Shown here piece by piece: positions 14,771 to 22,549 of a stretch of 64,000 nucleotides of DNA. The translations under genes were made by a program, and so were the position numbers. Position 1 is the first letter of the stretch. Every line of letters begins with the position of its first letter. Origin of the DNA: a virus. The notes beneath the pieces are model-generated. The model ran no database searches, was not told where the DNA came from, and worked only from the letters and a program-made list of their open reading frames with translations. The stretch spans positions 42,816 through 106,815 of the IMG/VR virus record IMGVR_UViG_3300006316_000001; one strand, 5' to 3'.

Positions 14771-15251
14771 GGATGACTACGACATTGAGCTTGTTCAAAT
14801 CCAAGTTGCTGCTGCGACTGATCTGGTTTCAAAATGGTTGAATCGGAAGTTGTTCCCTACTGATATGGTGGGTTCTATACCAACATACCGCAAGAAGATT
14901 AATCTTCCTTATCCTCCAATACATTCCGTTTCGAAGGTCACTATTGAGGATGACGATGGGAATGAGATGACACTCACAGAAGGCGTTGATTATGTATTCG
15001 ACGACATCAGTGAACAAGTTATTTTCCGAGTGATTCCCCCACAGAATACCCGCAATAACGTCAAGGTGCATTTCTCATGCGGCTACCAAACCGCTGAAGA
15101 AGTTCCTCAAGCTATTAGGCATGCTATCAAACAGACATTCGCCACATTGTACGAGAATCGTGAAGATACCGTTATTGGTGCGTCTGTGAATGAAGTGCCA
15201 CTCAAGACTCAACGTCTGATTGGTGCGTATCGTATTAAGGCGATCTCATAA
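14742..15251 (+). CDS. Head-tail connector protein (gp6-like)
   Basis: A 169-residue frame whose body matches head-tail connector proteins of the HK97 gp6/phi-E125 gp8 type: RIEDDYDIELVQIQVAAATD, then NLPYPPIHSVSKVTIEDDDG, then FSCGY and VPQAIRHAIKQTFATLYENR. It would form the first ring below the portal. The ATG at 14742 has only a weak ribosome site, and its first residues (MKLCSHS) do not look native. The likely native start is at 14690 in another frame, so the gene is either frameshifted or starts here. Confidence 0.8.
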   Translation: MKLCSHSRIEDDYDIELVQIQVAAATDLVSKWLNRKLFPTDMVGSIPTYRKKINLPYPPIHSVSKVTIEDDDGNEMTLTEGVDYVFDDISEQVIFRVIPPQNTRNNVKVHFSCGYQTAEEVPQAIRHAIKQTFATLYENREDTVIGASVNEVPLKTQRLIGAYRIKAIS

Positions 15252-15583
15252 TGGCTGTTCGTGCAGGGAGACTGCGCCATAGATTAGAATTGTGGAAGTT
15301 GGCTGGGACAAAAGATAAGTTCGGCTCAATCACCAATGAGAAGGTGCGGGTTGGTACATATTGGTGTAACATTGAAAACACCAAGAATGAGACTGTTGGG
15401 ACTGACGTAAGGCAGAACCAGAATAGTATCTCATTCATAACCAGATACAATCGAACATTGGAAACTCCGGACAATAACATGTACGTGGTATTCAAGGGCG
15501 TTGAGTATGACATTAATAGTGTCCTCAATCCAAGATTCTTGAATGAGCGTTTGGTTATAGAATGTGTAGCTAGAGGTAACTGA
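15251..15583 (+). CDS. Head-tail adaptor / head closure protein
   Basis: A 110-residue protein beginning MAVRAGRLRHRLELWK, the usual opening of head-tail joining proteins (SPP1 gp16 / HK97 gp7 type), with the beta-strand pattern FGSITNEKVRVGTYWCNIE and a C-terminal VFKGVEYDINSVLNPRFLN. It shares its first base with the stop of the connector gene. It would form the stopper ring under the connector. Confidence 0.88.
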   Translation: MAVRAGRLRHRLELWKLAGTKDKFGSITNEKVRVGTYWCNIENTKNETVGTDVRQNQNSISFITRYNRTLETPDNNMYVVFKGVEYDINSVLNPRFLNERLVIECVARGN

Positions 15584-15584
15584 T

Positions 15585-16208
15585 ATGCCTTTTGAAGTCA
15601 CGACGTCAGCGATTGGAATCAAAGATACGAACAAAGCCCTAGAGAACATGGCTGATGAACGCGGAAAGAAATGGAAGCGTGATGCATTCATGAAATCAGG
15701 TTTCGAATCATTCCAACACGCAGTTCGAAAATCGCGCGCTAATGCCCCTGTTGGTGAAACTGGCCTCACTAAGAGAAGCATCACATCAACGCGTGGGTAT
15801 TATAACAAAAGAATTCGAACAACATCTTCTGGAAAGATAACCAAGCGCACAAGGAATGAATATTCAATTTCCACAACCCTTAAGAATTCTTTTAATGCGA
15901 AAGCGCCTAAGAATCGAAAGGGGCAAGCGGTCAGATATCCATTCATGAATGAAGTTGGCGTTCCGGCTCAAACGTATACCCGTATATCCAAAAACGGAAT
16001 GCTTCATTCAGTTACCCGAAAAGCTTCCCGAAACCCTTTGTTATTTCAACATAGGGCGTTGGGCACAACAGCAAATAAAGTAGTTAGTACTTGGAATCGA
16101 AAGTTCTCATTCTACCTAGATTTATATGCAAAATCGACCTATGCTACTTTGAGGGGTGCACACAGTGCATTCATTCGAACTGGTGGTGTTGGTTCTAAAT
16201 GGAAATAG
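15585..16208 (+). CDS. HK97 gp10-like tail completion protein
   Basis: A 207-residue basic protein. It opens with the family pattern (GIKDTNKALENMADERGKK), includes SRANAPVGETGLTKRSI at residues about 45-62 and ends with a basic helix. This family completes the tail-head interface in HK97-type siphoviruses. The start has AGAGG upstream, one base after the adaptor gene. It is somewhat longer than typical members (about 140 residues) because of an insertion rich in Lys and Arg. Confidence 0.82.
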   Translation: MPFEVTTSAIGIKDTNKALENMADERGKKWKRDAFMKSGFESFQHAVRKSRANAPVGETGLTKRSITSTRGYYNKRIRTTSSGKITKRTRNEYSISTTLKNSFNAKAPKNRKGQAVRYPFMNEVGVPAQTYTRISKNGMLHSVTRKASRNPLLFQHRALGTTANKVVSTWNRKFSFYLDLYAKSTYATLRGAHSAFIRTGGVGSKWK

Positions 16209-16212
16209 ACAT

Positions 16213-16596
16213 ATGGCATTGACATTGATACATGATAAGTTTAAAGTGCTTATTGATGGAATTACGGGAGGTGATGCATATCCTGTATTCATCCCTGAAG
16301 AAGCTTCATTTCCGGCATATATGTACTCGTTGGAAACGCTATCCCGCGATATCGAGAGTAACCTTCGTGATACCACAGTATCAGCTCACGTTTTTGGTGT
16401 ACATGTTGTCGATAAGACATTCGCTGGTTGTCATGACCGAACGCAAAAACTTTTAGACGGCTTGGATCAGTACACTGAAGGATCTTCTGGATCTCTTTTG
16501 CTGGTTCTTGTTGAGGATGCTCAAGACGGGTTTGACCCTGATCTTGATGCATACACAAAGACACTCGTAGTTTCAGTACGAGTCAAGGAGATTTAA
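16213..16596 (+). CDS. Tail terminator protein (DUF3168-like)
   Basis: A 127-residue protein starting MALTLIHDKFKVLIDG. It has the pattern of small tail terminators: an N-terminal helix, FPAYMYSLETLSRDIESNL, a middle VHVVDKTFAGCHDRTQKLLDG and a C-terminal beta hairpin KTLVVSVRVKEI. The terminator hexamer caps the finished tail tube. It lies between the completion protein and the tube genes, the usual order. Assignment rests on position plus general pattern. Confidence 0.72.
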   Translation: MALTLIHDKFKVLIDGITGGDAYPVFIPEEASFPAYMYSLETLSRDIESNLRDTTVSAHVFGVHVVDKTFAGCHDRTQKLLDGLDQYTEGSSGSLLLVLVEDAQDGFDPDLDAYTKTLVVSVRVKEI

Positions 16597-16597
16597 A

Positions 16598-17092
16598 ATG
16601 GCTTTAAAAGACATTTCTCTCGCAAACTTTACCACAGTATCATTCTTCGATCATGACGTTGGTAGTGGTGAGTTTGTTGAGATAGCAGAAGTGCAATCAT
16701 TGACGCATCCCACGGATGAGCGAACAATTATTGAAGTTCCCGAGTTTGGAACTGATTATCCAACCAAGCGTGTTGGTTCGAGTTCAACGGGTAATGCTGA
16801 GGTTGTTGTTAACTTCAACCCTGCTGAACCGTCACATATTCGCATGCTCGAAATTTATGAGAAGCGTGCTCTTATGTTGTTCCGAATCACAATCAACAGT
16901 GATAACGCTGGAACTGACAGTTCATTTTTCGAATTCAATGGACAAGTGGCATCGAAAACATCTTCAGGTGAATTTGACGCGATGACTACATTGACATTCT
17001 CAATCACAGTTGATGGAAAATTGGGTGAGTGGGATACTCCACTTTCAACCCCTGCTCCAGATCCTGAACTTCCTGACGAAAATGCTCCATAA
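16598..17092 (+). CDS. Major tail (tube) protein, copy 1
   Basis: A 164-residue beta-rich protein with the blocks SLTHPTDERTIIEVPEFG, SSSTGNAEVVVNFNP, FFEFNGQVASKTSSGEFDAM and TTLTFSITVDGKLGEW. It shares all of these with the next gene, so the two are tandem duplicates. It carries a proline-rich C-terminal tail that copy 2 lacks. Ribosome site AAGGAGAT is strong. One copy probably forms the tube; the other may be decorative or alternative. Confidence 0.82.
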   Translation: MALKDISLANFTTVSFFDHDVGSGEFVEIAEVQSLTHPTDERTIIEVPEFGTDYPTKRVGSSSTGNAEVVVNFNPAEPSHIRMLEIYEKRALMLFRITINSDNAGTDSSFFEFNGQVASKTSSGEFDAMTTLTFSITVDGKLGEWDTPLSTPAPDPELPDENAP

Positions 17093-17103
17093 GGGGGAAA
17101 ATG

Positions 17104-17556
17104 ATGGCAGGTTTAACTGACATTTCTATTGGTAACTTTACCAAGGTGTATTACAACACCGGAACAACAGCATCTCCTACATGGGTTGAGATTGAGCGCA
17201 TTCAAAGCCTAACGCATCCAACAGATGAAAAGAATATCGTGGAAGTTCCTCGATACGGTAGTATCTACCCTACCAAATTGGCTGGTTCTGCCTCAACTGG
17301 TAATGCTGAGATTGTTGTTAACTTTAATCCTGATAATTCAACACATCAATACTTGCTTGCTTCATACAAAAATGGTAGTTCTGAAGAATTCAAGATTGAA
17401 GTGAATGAAGACATTGACGGTACAAACGGTTCATATTTCCGTTTCGCAGGTCAGGTTGCTTCTAAATCATCATCAGGTGAATTTGATTCCATTACCACAA
17501 TGACATTCTCATTATCTGTGAATGGCGCTATTGGTGATTGGACACCTAACGCTTAA
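17104..17556 (+). CDS. Major tail (tube) protein, copy 2
   Basis: A 150-residue paralogue of the preceding protein: SLTHPTDEKNIVEVPRYG, SASTGNAEIVVNFNP, YFRFAGQVASKSSSGEFDSI, TTMTFSLSVNGAIGDW. Two adjacent ATGs (17101, 17104) follow AGGGGG; the second is better spaced. The two paralogues differ mainly in the middle loop and the C-terminal tail. Confidence 0.82.
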   Translation: MAGLTDISIGNFTKVYYNTGTTASPTWVEIERIQSLTHPTDEKNIVEVPRYGSIYPTKLAGSASTGNAEIVVNFNPDNSTHQYLLASYKNGSSEEFKIEVNEDIDGTNGSYFRFAGQVASKSSSGEFDSITTMTFSLSVNGAIGDWTPNA

Positions 17557-17611
17557 ACTTTGTACATTAACCCAACTTAACCGTTGGGTTATTTTCGATG
17601 AGGAAACCATC

Positions 17612-17908
17612 ATGAGTGATATTCGTGACCGCCTTTTGGCAATCAAAGACAAAATTCATAAAGTGGAAGTTGGCGGTGTTGTCGTCTACTTTAAGCACCT
17701 AAAATCATCAAACGCATCAACCATCATGAAGATGAAGGGCACTGACAGTGACTCGTTAATCTTCACTATGTGCGCTTGTGAAGAATCTGGTGAACCATTA
17801 TTCACATTGGAAGAGATTGACGTTGTCAAAGAACTTCCACAAAATATAGTCAAAGCTGTAGTTACAGGCGCAGTGATGGGCAATGAAAAAAAGCCGCTCG
17901 GAGCCTAA
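17612..17908 (+). CDS. Tail assembly chaperone, short product (gpG-like)
   Basis: A 98-residue protein from ATG 17612 (GAGGAAAC upstream), ending PLGA at TAA 17906. It lies between the tube and tape-measure genes, the usual place for the lambda G chaperone that coats the tape measure during tail assembly. Its last codons contain the slippery heptamer at 17887-17893, so a fraction of ribosomes should make the longer fusion. Confidence 0.85.
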   Translation: MSDIRDRLLAIKDKIHKVEVGGVVVYFKHLKSSNASTIMKMKGTDSDSLIFTMCACEESGEPLFTLEEIDVVKELPQNIVKAVVTGAVMGNEKKPLGA

Positions 17909-18345
17909 TCGAAAACCCCGATAGGAAGTTTATGCTCCAGTTGGCAATAGCTTGGGGTCAACCCCTTGAGTATATTGAGAACTTACCCTTTGAGGTTCTA
18001 TCGGAATTTAAAGCTCTCAATGCATGGAGTCCATTCACTCCTGAACGGCAAGCTCATCAGCTCGGTGCTATAGCATCAATGCTCTCACATAAGGTCTACA
18101 AGAAGGGAAAATCCGCTAGTGAACTTTTCACATATCTTCAAGATGGCGTTCCAAGCTTCATGGAAGATGAGAGGGTCTATAAGGCTCGTTCTCTAATTCG
18201 AAGTGCGGGTGACGCGCCAGCTCATATACGCGAACAACAATTAAAAACAATAAAGACCGCTATTGCAGAAGAATTGGAAATTGAGAATAACAGCGATGAC
18301 CCAGACCTGTATGTAATTAGGCAATTGACTAAATTGATTAACTAG
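17612..18345 (+). CDS. Tail assembly chaperone frameshift product (gpG-T-like)
   Basis: A -1 slip on A-AAA-AAG (17887-17893) joins the 94 codons up to AAG 17893 to the frame read from 17893 to 18345, giving about 244 residues. The frame entered reads AARSLIENPDRKFMLQLAIA immediately after the slip, which looks coding and continues into the downstream open frame without a stop. An internal ATG at 17932 with AGGAAG upstream could also start the second part alone. The layout matches lambda G/GT, where the fusion recruits tube subunits to the tape measure. Confidence 0.82.
17887..17893 (+). promoter_or_regulatory. Programmed -1 ribosomal frameshift site A-AAA-AAG
   Basis: The heptamer lies in frame as A-AAA-AAG (codons GAA AAA AAG), the same slippery sequence as in E. 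coli dnaX, 12 bases before the zero-frame stop. A following GC-rich stretch (GCCGCTCGGAGCC) may form a weak stimulatory structure. Confidence 0.88.
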
Positions 18346-18355
18346 GAGATCAGAG

Positions 18356-20695
18356 ATGTCCCAAAATCTATCACAGGTCAATATTGTCCTGAATGCCAAT
18401 AGTGCTGAGTATGTGAGAAAACTGGCGCAGACTCAGAAGAAAACAAACACTGAACTGAAGAAGATGGAGAAGTCGTACAACAAACTTTCTTCAGCTATTA
18501 GTCCAGTGACATCCACAGCATTAGCTGCAGGTGCCGCATTACTCAGCGTGGCTGAAAATGCCAGACAAAATGCAGTTGAGTTGGAACGGAGCGCCTACGC
18601 TGCTGGTTTGACGGTTCCTGAATTTCAGGCAATGTCGCTCGCAGTTAAAACTGTTGGCATCAATACTGAGCAGTTGGGTTCGATTCTTGGTGACACCGAA
18701 GAGAAAGTTGCTGACTTCCTAACATCAGGTGGTGGTGGGTTTTTGGACTTTGTTGAGGTCATGGGTTTCACAAAAGAAGAAGCTCGTGAAGTTGCCAAAG
18801 AACTCCAAGGTCTTTCCGGACGAGACGTTTTAGTTGAGATGACTCGGCGAATGGAAGAGGCTGGCGTATCTGGTGAGAAAATGAATTTAGCCCTAGAGGG
18901 TATGGCTTCAGATTCCCGCCACCTAATTCCGCTATTACGAGATAATGGTAGAGAATTGGAAACCATGGAAAAGCGCATGGGGTCTTTGGCTACAACTCTT
19001 GAAGAAGAGACTGTTGATGAACTGAACAAACTGGCGACTGTTACGACCATTGTTGCTAATAACATGTCCAACACACTAGCTACCGCGCTTGTTTCTGTTT
19101 CAGATTACTTGCTTGAAGCTGGTGAGAATGCTGCATTCTTTTGGGCTAGTCTACAGACAGGAACTTCGCAACAAGTTCTTTCTGATATGGCAACTGTTTC
19201 TGACCAAATGAATGCAATCAAACGCGAGATTGGTGAACTTGAGGATGGTAATACATTTGCCAACTTCATAGGTCAGGGTGACGAACAGATAGAAAAGCGT
19301 TTGGACCGTCTTGCTGAACTTGAGGTTGAGTATAAGAAATTGTCCGACCAGTACAAGTCACTCCAAGGTCTGGAAGTTCCTGAGCTACCTAGTGGTACAA
19401 TTGAGGTCGACACTGTCATCAATCCACCGGAGCCTAAAACTCAATTCGATAAAGACCTTGAGAAAAAGGCTGGTGATATATCTATGTCCAGCGGTTCATT
19501 ACTTGGAGCGATCTCTCAAGAAGAAATCGAAGCCAGTAATAAACTCATGGAAGAAGAGATGAAGAAGTTGCAACAATACTCTTCTGACCTCAAAGATCTT
19601 TCTAATGAAAATGCGTTGAATCGAGCACTGATGGGTGGAAACCCTGATGAGATTCTTTCAGCGAAGAATGACCTTCTCAATAGCTCAATGCAACAAGAGA
19701 TTGATTCTCTTGATAAGAGCCTGATGACCACTGAGCAGTATGAGGCTAATAAATCTGCCATTGAAGAGAAGTATCGCATACAACGTTCAGAACTGGCTCA
19801 AAGGGATAGTGATGAGCGTATGACGATCATGGAAGAAGAGATCCTGAAAATGGAACAATACTCTTCTGACCTTCAAGCGTTGACTCAGCAAAATGACCTT
19901 TCGCGTGCCATTATAGGTGGTAATCCTGAAGAGATTATTGCTGCCAAGGATGCTCTTCTTGAAACCTCAATGCAACAAGAGATTGATTCTCTTGACCAGA
20001 GACTGATGACTACTGAACAGTTTGAAGCCAATAAAGCTGCCATTGAAGATAAGTACCGTCTGGCGAAACAGCAAGCTGATAAAGATGCTGCTCAAAAGAA
20101 ACATGATTTGGACAAAGCTTATCAGGACATGGAACTCACGGTTGCTAAGACTACCGTTGATAGTCTGGGGCAGATCAATAGCATCATGGGTGAAGATAAC
20201 CAAGTTCTCAATGCTGCTTTATTCGCGGCACAACAAGTTCTGGCAATCGCTCAGGTTACTATAGATACACAACGCGCTAGTATGGCGGCATTGGCCATTG
20301 ACCCGACGGGTTTACTTTCAGCCAAAGCAGAGATGCAAGGTTCTATTGCGTTGGGTATAATTGGTGCGACATCTGTTGCTAAAGCAGCATCAGGTCAATT
20401 CCACGGTGGTATTGATGAACTTCCACAATCAATGGACAACAAATCATTTATGTTGAAAGCTGGTGAGCGTGTTGTTCAACCAAAAGCCAATGAAGAGTTG
20501 ACTGAGTTCTTAGGTGCGCAGAAAGAGAATGGCTACCAGTCTGGTGGTCAACAAGTCATAAACGCACCACTGACCATTAATGGTTCAGTTACAGACGAAG
20601 CTTGGTTCAACAAAAAGCTTGTACAGCACCGCAACACAATAGCGGCTTCTGTTAAGAAAGTTGAGAAAGAGCGACCAAATAAATCTAGACGATAA
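18356..20695 (+). CDS. Tail tape measure protein
   Basis: A 779-residue, largely helical protein after the chaperone genes. The N terminus is coiled coil, residues about 55-75 are Ala-rich and hydrophobic, and the C-terminal part has the conserved FHGGIDELPQSMDNKSFMLK and GERVVQP segment. A 94-residue unit is repeated in tandem at about 398-491 and 492-585, both with QQYSSDL/EQYSSDL, GGNP(D/E)EI and SSMQQEIDSLD-type blocks. Length sets tail length; at about 0.15 nm per residue the tail would be roughly 115 nm (general rule, not measured here). Confidence 0.9.
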   Translation: MSQNLSQVNIVLNANSAEYVRKLAQTQKKTNTELKKMEKSYNKLSSAISPVTSTALAAGAALLSVAENARQNAVELERSAYAAGLTVPEFQAMSLAVKTVGINTEQLGSILGDTEEKVADFLTSGGGGFLDFVEVMGFTKEEAREVAKELQGLSGRDVLVEMTRRMEEAGVSGEKMNLALEGMASDSRHLIPLLRDNGRELETMEKRMGSLATTLEEETVDELNKLATVTTIVANNMSNTLATALVSVSDYLLEAGENAAFFWASLQTGTSQQVLSDMATVSDQMNAIKREIGELEDGNTFANFIGQGDEQIEKRLDRLAELEVEYKKLSDQYKSLQGLEVPELPSGTIEVDTVINPPEPKTQFDKDLEKKAGDISMSSGSLLGAISQEEIEASNKLMEEEMKKLQQYSSDLKDLSNENALNRALMGGNPDEILSAKNDLLNSSMQQEIDSLDKSLMTTEQYEANKSAIEEKYRIQRSELAQRDSDERMTIMEEEILKMEQYSSDLQALTQQNDLSRAIIGGNPEEIIAAKDALLETSMQQEIDSLDQRLMTTEQFEANKAAIEDKYRLAKQQADKDAAQKKHDLDKAYQDMELTVAKTTVDSLGQINSIMGEDNQVLNAALFAAQQVLAIAQVTIDTQRASMAALAIDPTGLLSAKAEMQGSIALGIIGATSVAKAASGQFHGGIDELPQSMDNKSFMLKAGERVVQPKANEELTEFLGAQKENGYQSGGQQVINAPLTINGSVTDEAWFNKKLVQHRNTIAASVKKVEKERPNKSRR

Positions 20696-20715
20696 TATCT
20701 CCAAAGGAGGAGACT

Positions 20716-21303
20716 ATGGCTGATAATACACTTCCAGACAATCTGGTTTTCTCCGATGTTGTTTTGGACATTTTTATTCCGACTTTCACATCAGAAAGTT
20801 TGAGTCTGAAGAAAAGCAGTAAGCACCGTGGATTGCACAAATTGTCGGGATCAATCGATGTTACGATAGGCGGCTTAGACGAACAGCGAGCGTACATTGC
20901 ATTCATCAATAAATGTCGTGGACAAAGCGCAACGTTCGAACTTGATTTGCCGTTACACTTTAGTAACGATGGTATTGTCGGTGTCGTCCAAACAACAGCA
21001 TCATCGGGAGTTGGTGCTGTTGAACTTCAATTGGGTGCAACATTTTCCGGCTTTATACGAGCGGGTTCCATGTTCACTATTCTGAACGACGATAAGACGT
21101 ATGTTGTGGAAGAAGATGTTTTGGCTGGTGGAATAATGAAGTTCTTCCCTGCCATGCGCCTAGCTCATCCAACTGGCACTGTTATCGAGGTTCGTGAACC
21201 TAAGATAACCGCGCGATTCGATGTTGATAAGCAATCTTTGAGCTTCACAGATCAGGGACAAATTGTCACTCATACCATCAAATGGGAGGAAGCGTTGAAA
21301 TGA
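20716..21303 (+). CDS. Tail tip protein, distal-tail-like (tentative)
   Basis: A 195-residue protein with a strong ribosome site (AAAGGAGGAG). The N-terminal half is beta-rich (LHKLSGSIDVTIGGLDEQRA) and the rest includes FEVD-type strands such as ITARFDVDKQSLSFTD. Its place just after the tape measure and before the tail-tip enzyme fits a distal-tail or minor tail protein. The stop overlaps the next start (ATGA). No decisive motif. Confidence 0.65.
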   Translation: MADNTLPDNLVFSDVVLDIFIPTFTSESLSLKKSSKHRGLHKLSGSIDVTIGGLDEQRAYIAFINKCRGQSATFELDLPLHFSNDGIVGVVQTTASSGVGAVELQLGATFSGFIRAGSMFTILNDDKTYVVEEDVLAGGIMKFFPAMRLAHPTGTVIEVREPKITARFDVDKQSLSFTDQGQIVTHTIKWEEALK

Positions 21304-22166
21304 TAGAATATCTAAACACGCAAATTACCATCGGAACTGACGGTGGTGTGAACTTCGGATATGACAGTTTAGAGCCATATGGTAACATTACTGATGCGAC
21401 ATTTGGGCAATCTACCGTCACTCGAATCATAAATACTGTCGATGGTGTTTGGCAATTGTATCTGACTGACAATCAATATGCCGGAACATTACCTGACCGA
21501 TTGACCCTCACTGTCAACAGGAATAATAAAATTGTTGTTACGCGAACCAGTAATGCGGTTTGGCAATCTTCAGACCCAGATACTACACTTGTGGGACTTG
21601 GTTTCGGTGCGACAGCACAAATAGCCGTTCATGTTGATGCCATCAATATTGTTATGATTGACCTAGACCTTACCAGAAATGGTGGACGGGTATTTAGGCT
21701 CGCGTCTTCAGCTCATGACGTGCAATGGAATGGTTACACATACCAAGCTGTGGGTGACCTTCTTGATGTTGAAGGTTTAGACGAAACTGCTGATCTGACA
21801 TCAATTGGTACCACTATAGGCTTGAATGGTGTTGATCCGGCATATCGTGCTGAGATTGATTCCAATGCGTTTCTTCGTGCGCCAATTGACATCATGATAG
21901 GTACATTGCCTGAAGGTGGTGACCAAGTTCTTGATTCACAATATTGGCATCGCGGAACATGTGATACGCCAAACACTGTAATTGACTATTCGTCAGACCC
22001 AGCAACTATGAGAATTGAGGTATCCACTCAATCAATATTCGGGAACTTGGATAAGGTTCCGGATCTATGTAGAACATCTCAAGGCTCGCATTCTTCGAGA
22101 CATCCTGGAGATTTATTCTTTTCGAAAGTTGCGTCAATTTCTCAAGAAGAAGTTTGGAGGACATGA
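21300..22166 (+). CDS. Minor tail protein (DUF2163-like C terminus, tentative)
   Basis: A 288-residue protein from ATG 21300 (GGGAGGAAGC upstream), coupled to the previous gene by ATGA. The C-terminal half contains IDIMIGTLPEGGDQVLDSQY and DLCRTSQGSHSSRHPGDLFF, similar in pattern to minor tail proteins that sit between the distal tail protein and the NlpC/P60-like hub enzyme in lambda-like and gene-transfer-agent tails. It couples by ATGA to the next gene. Confidence 0.65.
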   Translation: MIEYLNTQITIGTDGGVNFGYDSLEPYGNITDATFGQSTVTRIINTVDGVWQLYLTDNQYAGTLPDRLTLTVNRNNKIVVTRTSNAVWQSSDPDTTLVGLGFGATAQIAVHVDAINIVMIDLDLTRNGGRVFRLASSAHDVQWNGYTYQAVGDLLDVEGLDETADLTSIGTTIGLNGVDPAYRAEIDSNAFLRAPIDIMIGTLPEGGDQVLDSQYWHRGTCDTPNTVIDYSSDPATMRIEVSTQSIFGNLDKVPDLCRTSQGSHSSRHPGDLFFSKVASISQEEVWRT

Positions 22167-22549
22167 TGGATAAGAAACAAATATTCGACCACCTTCGACC
22201 TTTACTTGGGCAGAAATTGGAGTATGGGGTTAACGATTGTAACCTAGTATTCTTAGAACTATTCTACCCAGAAATGGCCGATGCAATTCGGGGTAGATAC
22301 AAAACTGAGCGTGGTGGTTTTTCCGTAGCCAAGAGAGAATTTGGGTACGCGAACGTCGGTCAATTATTAGACGACTATGATGAATGGGAAGAAATTGATA
22401 ATTCCTTCGCTTCATTTGGTGACGTGTTGTTCAGAATAAAATCTGTGTCTATATGTCTTGGTGATAAGACATTCAGCTTTGATGCTGATGGCTTCAAACT
22501 TATATCGACTAATCGTTTGGTTGGTACATTATATAGAAAGGTGAAGTGA
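22163..22549 (+). CDS. NlpC/P60-like tail protein (DUF6950 type)
   Basis: A 128-residue protein starting MMDKKQIFDHLRPLLG. The motif YGVNDCNLVFLEL carries the candidate catalytic Cys, in the position typical of the short phage NlpC/P60-related proteins near the tail tip. A downstream ASFGDVLF strand fits, but the usual His is not obvious, so activity is uncertain. The gene overlaps its upstream neighbour by ATGA and its downstream neighbour by one base. Confidence 0.75.
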   Translation: MMDKKQIFDHLRPLLGQKLEYGVNDCNLVFLELFYPEMADAIRGRYKTERGGFSVAKREFGYANVGQLLDDYDEWEEIDNSFASFGDVLFRIKSVSICLGDKTFSFDADGFKLISTNRLVGTLYRKVK

